Positions 11,526-22,940 of a DNA stretch of 64,000 nt are shown in pieces (positions within the stretch are counted from its first letter, which is position 1; the number at the start of each line of letters is the position of its first letter). The notes under the pieces were generated by a model that saw only the letters and a list, made by a program, of their open reading frames with translations, did not search any database and was not told the origin of the DNA. This stretch comes from Heracleum sosnowskyi (Eukaryota; Streptophyta; Magnoliopsida; Apiales; Apiaceae), in the NCBI GenBank assembly GCA_030848705.1, contig CM061235.1, positions 130,308,228 through 130,372,227 of the forward strand, read 5' to 3'. A program made the position numbers and the translations under genes.

Positions 11526-14500
11526 TCAACAAAGGCGTTTTGGGATGCAAAGGTGGCCAGTCATGTGCCAACTTTCACTTCCATCACGAGGTGCATAAGG
11601 ACATGATGGACTGTATTTTCCAGTGAACTGCAGATTCCATGTTGCATTTGGGTCCTTTGTTGTAAACATCGTCCAGCTGGCAGTTGCATTCTCGTACCTA
11701 GAATGTGTGATGCGTTCAAACTCCTTTACATTTTCATTATCTTTTATGTCATCTTTGAGCTCAACAGAAAAGATATCTCCGTAGGGCCTCACAGAATGCT
11801 CGACAAGAGGCAAAGAGATGGGATCAACAGAAATTCCAGCAAGATCTGCAACTACGACAATGCTTTTCCCATCTGGACTAAAAAGCGGATGGTTCACATG
11901 ACCCGCAAAATCATCTCCACTTCTTAGCACCCTTACTACTACCGTCGGATCTTTAGGGTTCACTAGATATACAGAAAAGTATCCAACGTCAAGATCGTTG
12001 TCCTTTGGTGCTGCAGATGCAGGCTTGTCACGAGATGACGAAAACACTATCCACTCTCCACTTGGGGACCAACTGCACTGTGTGTCGACCCAATCCCCAG
12101 TTGTAAGCCTAGTTATTTTGCCTTCTCCATAATCCCCTGTTTCTGCATCCTCCATTATGTATAAATTTTTGTATTCATTCGGATCTCCATCATGATCTCT
12201 TGTTGATCGAAAAACTAGTTTAGTCCCTGTTACAATTTCCAACCAACTGTCATTATAGTGGTAAAGTGCGTGCATTATGTACTGAAATGAATATTATTAA
12301 GGCCTGTCTTTGGAATATATAAAGAAGTACAAGAAATACAGAAAGTAGCTAGGGATGTTAAATATTTACCCTCTGGATTAGTCGAAGGGAAGGCATTATT
12401 GAAGCCCTTTGTGAGAAGCTGTTCGTGTTGTCTTGCTCGGGAAACATTGGGGAGTAGACAGATATCCAGTGGCTCCTTCGCTGAAAAGGATGGCCCCATA
12501 CATACAAAAAGCATATCCTCGGCCAAGTTCTGGTTCCAAACCGGAGCAAAGATTTTGTTTGGTCCATTGGTCTACAAACATATAGCCAAATATACTGAGT
12601 TTTTTTATCAGAAAATTACGTTCACCTACGATTTTAAAACACACATAGCTATGGGATAGAATATTAACTTATTTAACTCGGAAAATACAAAGGGATGATA
12701 CATACAAACCGGTGACAGATGTCTGTCCGTGATTTAGAGCTACTTTAAGGTGGTGGTATTGTATTACAACTTCAAATGATTTTTATTGACTTTTTAGAAG
12801 TCAATGACTTTTGATGATTTCATAAACTTTTAATGAAGTTCGTATATTTCATCATTATTTTTATCGACTTTTCTATAATAACTTACTTTTATATAATGAC
12901 TTTTGAGGAATTTTATGTACAACTTTTCTATAATGACTTTTGAGTAGTTTTACTTACATCTAATAACTTTTGATCGAAAACTTATATTAATATAAATATA
13001 AAATTATAAATACGTAATATATAGAAAAATGTAATAAATTATAAGTTTATAGTAAAAATTACTCCCTCTATCCCATTGAATTGTTAACAATTTCTATTTT
13101 ATGGAAAAATGCACTTTGTACCCCAAACTCGGATAAACTGTTGTTGTATAGTTGAGAAAGGAAGACTACGGGGGTCATGGGCAACCATCCTCTCCACGAT
13201 GTCCGCATGATGTACCCAGTGCCGTAAGATAAGGTGCTCTTGATCAAGTAAAGTGGCAATCTTTTTTGATGTAGGTTCGATTACTGTCTTACATACAGTA
13301 TCAATCAAACGAGAATCCACATTTTCGACACTAATATCCCGCAGGCGGACAATTCTCCACACCGACACTACCAAAATAAAAGGTGCGAGTACAATCTCTG
13401 GGTTTCTCATTAAGGAATCCCAAACAGTTATGAGGAAATCTGGCAAAGAGTTGTTCATGTTTGAGGAGCGCGGGTTGGATATTAGAAATGCAAAAGAGAG
13501 ATTGCCAATAGCTAGCTCAAGAGATAGTTTTTCAAAAATAGTAAATTTTAGTACTAAAAAATCTTAAATGGGCCCACTATTTTCCACTAACCAGTACTAT
13601 CTTTCTAATTTATCACTTAAATATTACTGGCTCACACTACTTTAACCAGTATTTCTTACACTTCTCCACTACTTTATTCTTCTTTCTTAATTTTAGTGCT
13701 CAATCCAAATGTTAACAATTCAATGGAACGGAGGGAGTATATAACAAGAATATCGAGTTATTGATATTTCACCAATAAATTTTTTTATATACATTAGTAA
13801 TATAAACTATTATTAAATTATTAATTATTAATTTTTAATCTTGGATATATTTATGTATAGATAAAAAGATGATTTTTTTTTGTCACGAATACATAAACGT
13901 ATAATAATATTCCATGTAGAAAAAATTTAAACTTCCAAAGGTATATCATCTAAATGAAGAATATGCAATGCGTCCCCAAAAGTTTAGACAATAAGACTTT
14001 AATGTATAAAAATAAAAATATGAATTTCAAACGCATCCGAGAAAAAAGACGATGTTAAAACCTAGAAAATAAAGTTCTTTACGTAAAGTAAAAATCTTAT
14101 AACAAAATCTAAAAGAAAAAAAATTATGTAGTTAATAATTAATACAAATAGAAATCCAACCAAAGGGGATTCTTTGGTTAGACACGTCAAATTACCAAAT
14201 AATATAAAATCAAGTAAAAAATAGAATTCTAACCTCCAACATCAATATAATTTAATAAAATCAAAAGGATAATATTTGATAAAAAAATCAAAAGGATAAT
14301 AACCATCGTTTTAAGAGAGGAGATATCTTATTTGTGAGAGAGAATTGACAAAATTCTAAAATAAATGAAATTGAAGAAAATAAAATAATAATTTAAAAGT
14401 CCTGTGAAATCTTACCCCAAACCTCAAGACTTTTCAAATTAGATTTCTAGTTATATTTTAAGTTAAAAGTCATTAAAAGTAATTGTCATTCAAAATTCAT

Positions 14501-17500
14501 GATTTTTTAAAAGTAATTGTCATTCAAAATTCATGATTTTTTGAATAAGAGTCCACTTCTAAAGAGTTGTTAAAAGTTTACATTGAATAATACCTTACTT
14601 TTAATGACTTTTTAAAAGTTATTAACAAGAGTGACATGTCATGTAATGCCACCCTCTTAGCACCCTCGATTGAATTTGTTCTTAGATCAAGTTCAACAGC
14701 TTCTCATAAATCAATATATATATATAAAGGAGGATACGTGGGAGGTGACGTGGCGCTTTTAAGATTGTCTCAATCTATTTTTCTAATTTTCTAGAATATT
14801 TAAATTTTAAATACTAATAAATGAAAAATATCCTTCAACAACCTATTAGAAGTAGAATAGATGTTCGAATTTATTAAGGAGAAGAATTCGAATTTATTGA
14901 GGAGAAGATTTCGAATTTATAGCGAAGACATATAATTAAAAGTTCTATTTGATGTAGAATAGGTGTTTGAATTTGTAGAGGAGAAGAGTTCAAATATAAA
15001 AGAAGTACTTGCAAAGTTCTATTTGAAGTAGAATAGATGTTTCGATTTATAGAGGAGAAGAGTTCGGATATAAAAGAAGTAGATGACGTGGCGCTTTTAA
15101 GATTGTCTCAATCTATTTTTCTAATTTTCTAGAATATTTAAATTTTAAATACTAATAAATGAAAAATATCCTTCAACAACCTATTAGAAGTAGAATAGAT
15201 GTTCGAATTTATTAAGGAGAAGAATTCGAATTTATTGAGGAGAAGATTTCGAATTTATAGCGAAGACATATAATTAAAAGTTCTATTTGATGTAGAATAG
15301 GTGTTTGAATTTGTAGAGGAGAAGAGTTCAAATATAAAAGAAGTACTTGCAAAGTTCTATTTGAAGTAGAATAGATGTTTCGATTTATAGAGGAGAAGAG
15401 TTCGGATATAAAAGAAGTACTTGCAATTAAAAGTTCTATTGAAAGTAGAATAAGCGTTTGTAATACATAACTAAAAGTTTTATTTGAAATAGAATATGTA
15501 AAGTTATATAAGTGTTTTTTCAACGAAAGAGTGTCTCATTAGAAAAGAGTATTGTAACATAAAAATTAATATATAAGATAAGTATATATTCAATATAATA
15601 AATTTGAGATTTTGATATTAAAAAGAAAAATGTGTTTCACAGGAGGACGGCTTATTATCGAGGATCGAGTAATTTTCGTAATTTATTTGATAAAGTTTTT
15701 TTAAAATTATTACCCCGCCGCGAAGCGCGGCTTTTTCAACTAGTTTAAATATAGGAAATGTACAATAAAATGGTGCTCTAACAGTATTTTAGTAAATCTT
15801 TAAATTACTAGCATATTCTCAAATTTACTAGTCAATCCTCAAATTTACTATCTATTGTCTATTCATAGGTAATCACTAACCATCCCCTATTTCATTTTTA
15901 AGAAAAAAAAATTTTATTTTCTCCTATTTTATTGGTCCCACAATTTTTCACTTTCCATTTACTAGTTCAAATATATTATTATTATAAAAACAAGAAATGA
16001 ATATAAAAATTATTGTTGAAGTTGACATATAAAATAATGTTCCTAAATTACTAGGATAACTTAATTTATAGGGAATGCAAATTGATATCGTTGGACTTGC
16101 TCTTGGTACTAGTGTATATTTAGTACTAAATCTAATATAAAATGGCTCGTAAGCAAATATGATACTCTCTCTGTCCCATTCATTTTTATATATTTTTCAT
16201 TTTGGATGTCCCTCTCATTTTTATACATTCCAAAAATAGTAACTTTTAATAATAAAAAACACTATTACACTCTCCACCATCTCTATTCTATAATAATGTC
16301 TCACCACTTTACCTATTTTTCATCTAATTTGACTCATTTTTTATATATTTTCTTGGTCTCCGTACTCACACCCAATGAATGTATATAAATCAGTGGGACA
16401 GAGGGAGTATATTGTTATATACAGGTACCTGATAAACGATACGCAGGCCCTTGTCATCAGCTACCCACACAGACTTAAACTCGTTGTCAACAAATGCAAC
16501 CCTCTTGCCATCACTGGAAAATGACGGAAATGCTCCAGACAACCTGAACAGCCCTACATCTGGAAATGGAGATTCGACCTTTTGGAACTGTCTTTTTATA
16601 TTATCTCCTTTCTGTTCCTCAATCAGAAGGAACAACGTTAATATACTATCAAGTTAAATGTTGAGGAAGATGGTTAAAAAAATTTAGTATTACCTTAACA
16701 AGGTCGGTGTTGACTCGATGATAGCCGATGCGCTTCTTCTCACCCTCCACAATAATAAAAGGGTTAAAATGATCTGCTAGAGGCTTTGTTATTTGAGTAA
16801 TCTGCATAGGTTGCACCTCATTCGTATAATCATATACCATTATGTGACGATACTGATTCACGACACGACTGCCTTTGGAACTGAATTTTGCTGTTTCAAA
16901 AATAGTTGCCACTGCCACAGTGTAGGCATCAATAGCTGCCGGTGTCATGGCATTACAATTATCTGGGGTTACACGAATGGCTTCAGATGTGAAACCATTG
17001 CTAATGTCAGCTCGAAAGACGGCCCAATAATCTCCAACCTTGCGGTGAAAAAATATAACATTTTCACTCCCCCAAGTCGGCCAGCCACCATTCTCTACAA
17101 CCCGCGTGCGGGCGGGTGTCTTTTCGACATTTATCACAAAAATGTCAGTCATTAGATCTTGGGTTTCGCCGTGCCAACCTGATCTGAACTGGGACGACGC
17201 TACTGCTACCTTTTTACCAGACGGTGACACTGACGGGCTCAAATCAGCTTGATCTGTATGTGGAAAATGATACGTTAATGACAACTTTCTTCAGCGTACA
17301 AAATATATAAGTTAGCTAGTTTAAAATATATAGGTTCCTTCTTTAGAAAACCGATTTTATGATTGAAGAGTAATTGCCAGGAGACCTTCTTTGACAAATA
17401 ATTTGACTTAAGTATCCATATTACTTTTACTGAACTGCAATATGTATTATATATTTAAAATGTGGGAATAAAATTAACACTTACATGTAGAAGTAAGGCG

Positions 17501-18034
17501 GGTAGTTTTTCCATCCGTCAAACTTGTTTTAAAAACAGCAGTCCAGGGTTGACGACGCTTGGTGGCAGGTTCCCTAGTTGAGACGTAAAGAAGGTACTTT
17601 CCGGCGATGCAAGGGCTGTCTTCCATGCGAACAATTGGTTTGCCGCCTTTCTTTCCATTAACTGTGGGGACTGATTCGGGGTAAACATCAGCTAAACTGA
17701 AAACTTTGGTATTCATCGGGTTCTGGTCATTAAAGCGAAGAGCAAACTGAATGGTTTCGAGGTTGTCCCTTTCGGAGACAAAAACCATGCCAGAAACACG
17801 ACCCGAATCCACATCGGAGTCTTTAATTCCCTCGGGAACCAATTTGGGACGCTTGAGAATAGTCTTGAGAGCCGCAGGTGGAATGAAATTGCCGTTGAAA
17901 TTGTAGGAAACTCCATCGGTCATTGGAAGCTCATCTTTGTTTGATGTCGGTGGAAGTGGACAGGAGAAAATTTCTAGGGGAACAGGGGGCCGATAGGTTG
18001 TGGAAAAAGCAATGCTACCTCTTTTATCTCCCAT
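11526..18034 (-). CDS. TolB/DPP6-N-like beta-propeller protein, copy B
   Basis: Paralogue of the plus-strand gene at 6994-10833, same five-exon structure. Minus-strand exons in order: 17485-18034, 16694-17253, 16429-16611, 12370-12571, 11526-12226, giving 731 residues with all phases kept. Exon 2 is 560 nt in both copies. Propeller signatures: SPSGKKVAVASSQFRSGWHG, FPSFSSDGKRVAFV, WSPSGEWIVFSSSRDK, FSPDGKSIVVVADLAG. The C-terminus keeps a longer tail (TTKDPNATWN...CPYAPRDGSESW...HLCIPKRLC) that copy A lacks in part. Intron 4 (12572-16428, 3857 bp) is swollen by a Helitron and two Stowaway-like elements; the corresponding copy A intron is 587 bp. No signal peptide. Cellular role unknown; the propeller fold is inferred. 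No disabling lesion seen. Confidence 0.88.
13062..13737. mobile_element. Stowaway/mariner-like element with foreign insert
   Basis: Ends CTCCCTCTATCCCATTGAAT and ATTCAATGGAACGGAGGGAG form a typical Stowaway-type terminal inverted repeat; TA flanks both ends (13060-13061, 13738-13739). The outer parts look like ordinary Stowaway sequence, but about 13106-13525 is less AT-rich and holds a 119-codon minus ORF (13099-13458) with no transposase motif. Inserted in intron 4 of copy B. Confidence 0.8.
14711..15743 (+). mobile_element. Non-autonomous Helitron
   Basis: Starts TCAATATATATATAAAGG after an A and ends CTAG before a T, as Helitrons do when they insert between A and T. The 3' hairpin GCCGCGAAGCGCGGC (15717-15731; 6-bp stem, 3-nt loop) sits 8 bp before the terminal CTAG. 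No Rep/helicase coding. The interior contains a near-perfect 338-bp tandem duplication. Lies in intron 4 of copy B. Confidence 0.85.
14746..15421. repeat. 338-bp tandem duplication inside the Helitron
   Basis: The block starting TGACGTGGCGCTTTTAAG at 14746 repeats at 15084 and stays identical, as far as I can read, to about 15419. Within each unit a shorter motif (TTCTATTTGAAGTAGAATAG...GAGGAGAAG) recurs several times. Confidence 0.85.
16163..16409. mobile_element. Stowaway MITE
   Basis: TACTCTCTCTGTCCCA at the left and TGGGACAGAGGGAGTA at the right: classic Stowaway TIR with TA target duplication, 247 bp including the TAs. It lies in intron 4 of copy B, only 20 bp past the splice donor of exon 3 (exon ends at 16429 on the minus strand). 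Confidence 0.9.
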
Positions 18035-18129
18035 CTTTGCTCTAGTTGTTTAGTGAAGAACCAAATTGCAATGAACATGAATAAGAAACCATCCTCGTTA
18101 AAAGGAGCTAGGGAAGGAGCTAGGGACAC

Positions 18130-18497
18130 GTTTGTTTCATGATATTAAGTATAGAATAGGATAATAATTTTTTAAATTTTTTTATTCATTATTTGTTGTT
18201 CAAAAATTTATTTAGGATTAGTCTGAAGATTATAATTCTTTAAATTTTTCTATCCCATATTTGTTTTGTAAGAAGATATTATTTAATCCCCTTTAACAAG
18301 TCATTTTATAAATTATTATAATCCCCTCACTATAATTCTATGCAAAACAAACATAGAATCGGAAAATTTAAAGAATAGTAGTCTAATCCCATAATTATCC
18401 CTCAAAACAAACATGAGATAAAATTTTAAACAAACACATTAATCGAGGGAATTATTTATCCCCGGATAATAATCTCGGATACCAAACAAACATGGCC
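18130..18497. mobile_element. Possible MITE upstream of copy B
   Basis: An AT-rich block bounded by CGTTTGTTTCATGATATTAAG and, inverted, TGTTTGTTTGGTATCCGAGA. The interior is rich in TTTAAATTTT and in ATAATCCC/GGGATTAT-like words on both strands. Ends are imperfect and no target duplication is clear. It would lie about 100 bp before the ATG of copy B (18034), i.e. in its promoter. Confidence 0.4.
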
Positions 18498-18936
18498 TAG
18501 GTGTTTTGTTCTTCCTTGCCACTCTTTTTTACAGCTTGATGAAAAAACTTACTGTATATTTGTGACAATGATAAAGATGAGAAAAATTACATATAAGTAA
18601 TCATATAGAAATATTACATATAATTATATAGGTTAGTGATCAAATACAAATATTTTTTAAAATACAAACTAAGAACCAATTTAAACTCTTAGATTAATCT
18701 AATCTATTGGTACCCTATATACACAACACACAACTAAAATACACCATTCCACACACAATCACAACTATTCCTCTCCGTTTTTAATTTGACTTTTCCCGTC
18801 AATCGGAGAGCTTTTTTTGAAATCCGACTTCACCGTATTTTTCTTCATCTCTCAACGATCAATTTGCATACCATATGTGCTATGTTTCGACACGATTTGA
18901 AAAAAAAAATTATTTAATTTGTAGTTTGTAGTCTAA

Positions 18937-19498
18937 GAGCATTCACATTGGAGTCGGAAAACTCAACCCCATCCCTATAATTTAGGGAAAACTGCTAAAT
19001 TTTGTTAAGATGTCGTATACATCCGGATCCTCAAAATGGGGTATAATTTTAGGGACTAAAACTAAATCCCCATATTTGGGGTTTCACTGTTCATCCCCAT
19101 TTTATTAAATAATTCTTTTTGTCACATAACTCTTTTTTTGTTTTAACTCTTACACACTCATACTAATATTTTAAATATAATATCTTTAATTTTAAATTTT
19201 AATCTTAAATTTTATACCAGAAAATAAATTTTCAAAAAAATTAAATATAAACATAGTTTTAAATTACGTAAAAAAATCAGATATGACAAAATAACGCAAT
19301 ATAAGAATATATAATAAGATAAAATTGAAAGTTAAAATTATAAATATAAGGAAAGAAAGATTAATAAACAAAAATAGAGATAGGGATGGAGAATGGGATA
19401 TAGGAAATTTTTAGAGGAGAAAAAGAATATGAGAATTTTTTTGAGAAATTACTACTTTTAGCAAGTTTTTGGGGATGGGGAAGGAGAAGCCAATGCTC
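18937..19498. mobile_element. Tourist/PIF-like MITE with TAA duplication
   Basis: Starts GAGCATTCACATTGG and ends CCAATGCTC with TAA on both sides (18934-18936 and 19499-19501), fitting a PIF/Harbinger-type 3-bp duplication. The 562-bp interior is AT-rich and non-coding. Confidence 0.75.
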
Positions 19499-19739
19499 TA
19501 AGTGGTTTGTATTGGAATAAATCCCTAATTATAGATACATATTAGTAATCATATAGAAATATTACATATAATTATTGATTTAAGAGAAACATGATAAACG
19601 TGAGGGTACGAGAATCCATTTCAAGGAAAATTTAAAATTGGGAATTTGGAGGAGTCTAAAGGTTTTTTTTTTCACGGATACTTGTCTAAAAAATTTAAAT
19701 TCTTATCATTCCCTAAAATTTATATGAAATAAAACAACA

Positions 19740-20420
19740 AACAAATATCAATTTCATCCATTTTTTTACATATGAAATAAAACAACAAACATATATCTCT
19801 TCCCTTACTTCTCAAGTCTTTATATTTTAAAAGTTTACAAAAGTAGTGAAGCTTTATAATAAAAAAAAAATTCATCTTTTTAGACTTTTCTTTTTCCGTA
19901 TGTACCTCTCAATTCTTTATATTTCAAAAAAATTCAACTTTCCTCTTTCTCTATGTATCTCTCAGTTCTTTATATTTCAAAAGTTTACAAAAGTATTAAG
20001 ATTTTATAATATAAAAATTAACTACATTCACTCTTTTTCTCAATAATACTCAATTTATACATTTAACATTGATTAATGTCATCACTTTACTCACTTTTTT
20101 TTTTTACTTTTCTCAACTAATTAACACTTAAAATTTTATAATATGAAAATTAACTGCATTCACTATTTCTCTCAATTATACTCAATTTATACATTTAATA
20201 TTGATTAGTGTTTTCTGTCAAAAAAAATATCGATTAATGTCATCATTTTACTCTTTTTTTTTTACTTTTCTCAACTAATTAACACGTGAAATTTTATAAT
20301 ATGAAAATTAACTACATTCATTATTTTTCTCAATTATACCCAATTTATACATTTAATATTAATTAATCTCATCACTTTATTCACTTTATTTTTTTACTTT
20401 TCTCAACTAATTAACGGTTT
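19740..20420. repeat. Diverged AT-rich tandem repeats
   Basis: Units containing CTCAATTTATACATTTAA and a poly-T/ACTTTTCTCAACTAATTAACAC tail recur at about 20051, 20183 and 20341 (spacing 132 and 158 bp). Before them, TCTTTATATTT-AAAAGTTTACAAAAGTA recurs at 19820-19995. No coding potential beyond a chance 66-codon ORF. Confidence 0.6.
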
Positions 20421-20679
20421 CTTTAAACTTCTATCTTAAATTTTGAATAATTGAATTCAAACCAAATGTAAAAAATTAAGTGTGGCCGTGAAACGAAAAA
20501 GGTATATGTTAATAAAAGTTATATAATATATGCAAAAGAAGATGCAATACAGAATAAATAGAGGAGAGGGACAGGAGTACAATTATGGTAATGAGTTTCT
20601 CGATATATCAAGCTAGATTGACATTCAACAATATAGGATGTTAAAAAATAACAATGAAGAAATCATCAAAATGAATTTT

Positions 20680-21321
20680 AGGATTGATTAGCTTTAAAAC
20701 CTTTATGTGATGTACAAATTATTTTTAATAATTGTTATTTTATTATTTATGTTTTAATATTTTATTAATTGCATTTGTTAAAAAAATAAGTAAACATGTT
20801 AAAATAGGTAATATTTTTTAAATAAATATAAGTAAAATATTTCCCGTGATTTTTTTGAAAAATGAGGGGTTTAGTAAGAAAAATAGAAAAAGTAACACGT
20901 TTTAATTGAAAAATAAGTAGACATGTTAAAATAGGTAATATTTTTTACATAAATATAAGTAAGGGTTTGCCCGTGATATTTTTAGAAAATGAGGGGTTTT
21001 AGTAAGGAAAAATAGAACATGTAACATGTTTTAGTTGAAAAAATAGTCACGCATGTTAAAATATGTAAAAAAATTTAAATAAATATAAGTAAGGGTTGAC
21101 ACGTTATATTTTTGGAAAAAGTGGTGTTTTAGTTAAAAAAAAATAATTGTTCGTGATGTTTTTGGAAAATGAGGTGATTTTGTTAGAAAAAATAGAAAAC
21201 ATAATATGTTTTAGCTGAAAAAGGTAATTGGTTACAAATAGATATTTTTATAATTTAATAATATTTTAAAGATAAGTAAGGGTAATTAAGTAAAATTATG
21301 AAGTACCAAAAAACTGGTACC
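20680..21321 (-). mobile_element. Helitron remnant, 3' side (minus), left of the copia insertion
   Basis: AT-rich sequence with degenerate units of about 110 bp (CATGTTAAAATA-GTAA ... CCGTGATATTTTTGGAAAATGAGG) seen again at 26940-27330 and 55500-55950. Starts near a decayed terminal hairpin (AACCTTTATGTGATGTACAAATT, compare AACCCGTGCGATGCACGG at 30621). The copia element splits it at GTACC; the partner part is right of 26797. Confidence 0.5.
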
Positions 21322-22593
21322 TTAGAATCAACACCGAGGGTGAATAGGTGTTATGACTAACAATGATCGATTTTAATTTTTACCAAGTTATGTGACTGAA
21401 AAAGCAAAAATCAGTCTGTTTTGCTGTCTGGCAGCTTACTGAGTTCACATAATATAAAGTGGCAGCTAGCTACGTTGTGCAATGCAGTATAGAAAATGTG
21501 CAGAAAGTAAAGAACACACAGCAATTTTAGTCAGGTTCGACCCCTATCTCCTATAGGTCTACGTCCTGGTCCTCTACCAACACGGCAAAGGAATATATTA
21601 TTAATCAAAGTGAATTACAACTACACGATACAATAATATATCTCCCTGATCTCCCAGTTACTGTTTGCAGCTTGCTGAAACACCTTGTTCCTTGAACGCA
21701 GCTCTCTAAGTACTATACTAACCCAAGTATAAACTCCTCTAGCTATCAAGTTCCTTGAACCCTTGTTTCCCAAGCTCACAAAACCAGCAACTACCAACTT
21801 ACAAGTTGAACAATACAAAGATATAATGAATTACAACCGAAACTATGAACTCTAATCAAGAATATATATCGTATATAATATATATAAGAGCTCAAGTATA
21901 TAAAAGATTTTGCAAATCAGCTTTTGATAGTACTTGTGTTTCTTTAAAACGTTGTCCAAGCACCGAAGATGAAAAACACACAAGTATATATATAATGAAC
22001 AAATGATTTTGAATTAATCTAACAACCAACGGTCTTGACTACCAAGTCTCACGTTTTTGTTCCTTGATTAATTCAAGCCCAATGTTCATGAACATAACGT
22101 TTAGAAACCAGGAGAATAGAGAGAATAAGAACGTTTAGAAGACACGTTCAACTGGTTTGAAAAGCTCAATAAAATAGAAGTTGTTAAAAGATAAAACGTT
22201 TATAAACAACTTCCTATAATATAGGAATTATATATATATGAAAATAAATTCGAAATTATTTGAGCCCATATATATATCCACGACTTATATAACTGATAGA
22301 GTCCTTACAAATCAGTTCCTAGAAGTTTTCCTATAAAATAGGACTGAAACTCTATCTGCTGGAAGTGTTGCCAGCTTGCTGCCTGTGTACAAAATTATGT
22401 TGCCAGCTTTCTGCCTGTAAAGAAAATAAGTCTGCCAGCTTGCTGCCTGCAAAGAAAATTAGTCTGCCAGCTAGCTGCTACAACATGTTTTGTTATAAAA
22501 TACAAAGTATTTATCTCCTGCAAAACAATGTTAGTACAACACAATAAACCCAGCTTGCTGCTATAGTGTTATCATCAAAACACCAGGGTTTCA
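21322..22593 (-). repeat. Copia 3' LTR
   Basis: About 1272 bp. On the minus strand it begins TGAAACCCTGGTGTTTTGATG right after the polypurine tract and ends against GTACC. Contains several copies of CAGCTTGCTG and the diverged series GCCAGCTTGCTGCCTG at 22371-22477. Confidence 0.8.
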
Positions 22594-22608
22594 ATCTCCC
22601 CCTTTTTG
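22594..22608 (-). other. Copia polypurine tract
   Basis: Plus-strand ATCTCCCCCTTTTTG, i.e. CAAAAAGGGGGAGAT on the minus strand directly before the LTR start TGAAACC: the plus-strand primer site of a minus-strand element. Confidence 0.8.
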
Positions 22609-22940
22609 ATGATTACACAACAATATTCAGGAGCAAAATACTCCCCCTAAAATTATGCTTCCCCTGCAAAAAGATTAGTATTCTATCCAAGCAGCAAAGC
22701 ATATTTTTATGGCTCATCACATTAAAATTTAGCATTAGCATAAATTCACATTAAAATCATGTGACCCAAAAAGTAACTAAAAAACTCCCCCTAAATCACA
22801 CATACTATGATCCTGAATTTTCTCCCCCTTATTCATCAAAAAGGTTATTCACATGTTATCAATAATAGAAAATTCAAATAAACATGGATTATCATGCTAA
22901 GTAAGCTAATATTACCAGAAAATTGTAGGCAGCTTGCTGT

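Noticed and set aside
11703..11927. 74-codon plus ORF within the last exon of copy B
   Set aside because: Antisense shadow of the propeller coding sequence.
22566..22754. 62-codon plus ORF at the copia polypurine tract
   Set aside because: Chance ORF in the non-coding 3' region of a minus-strand element.
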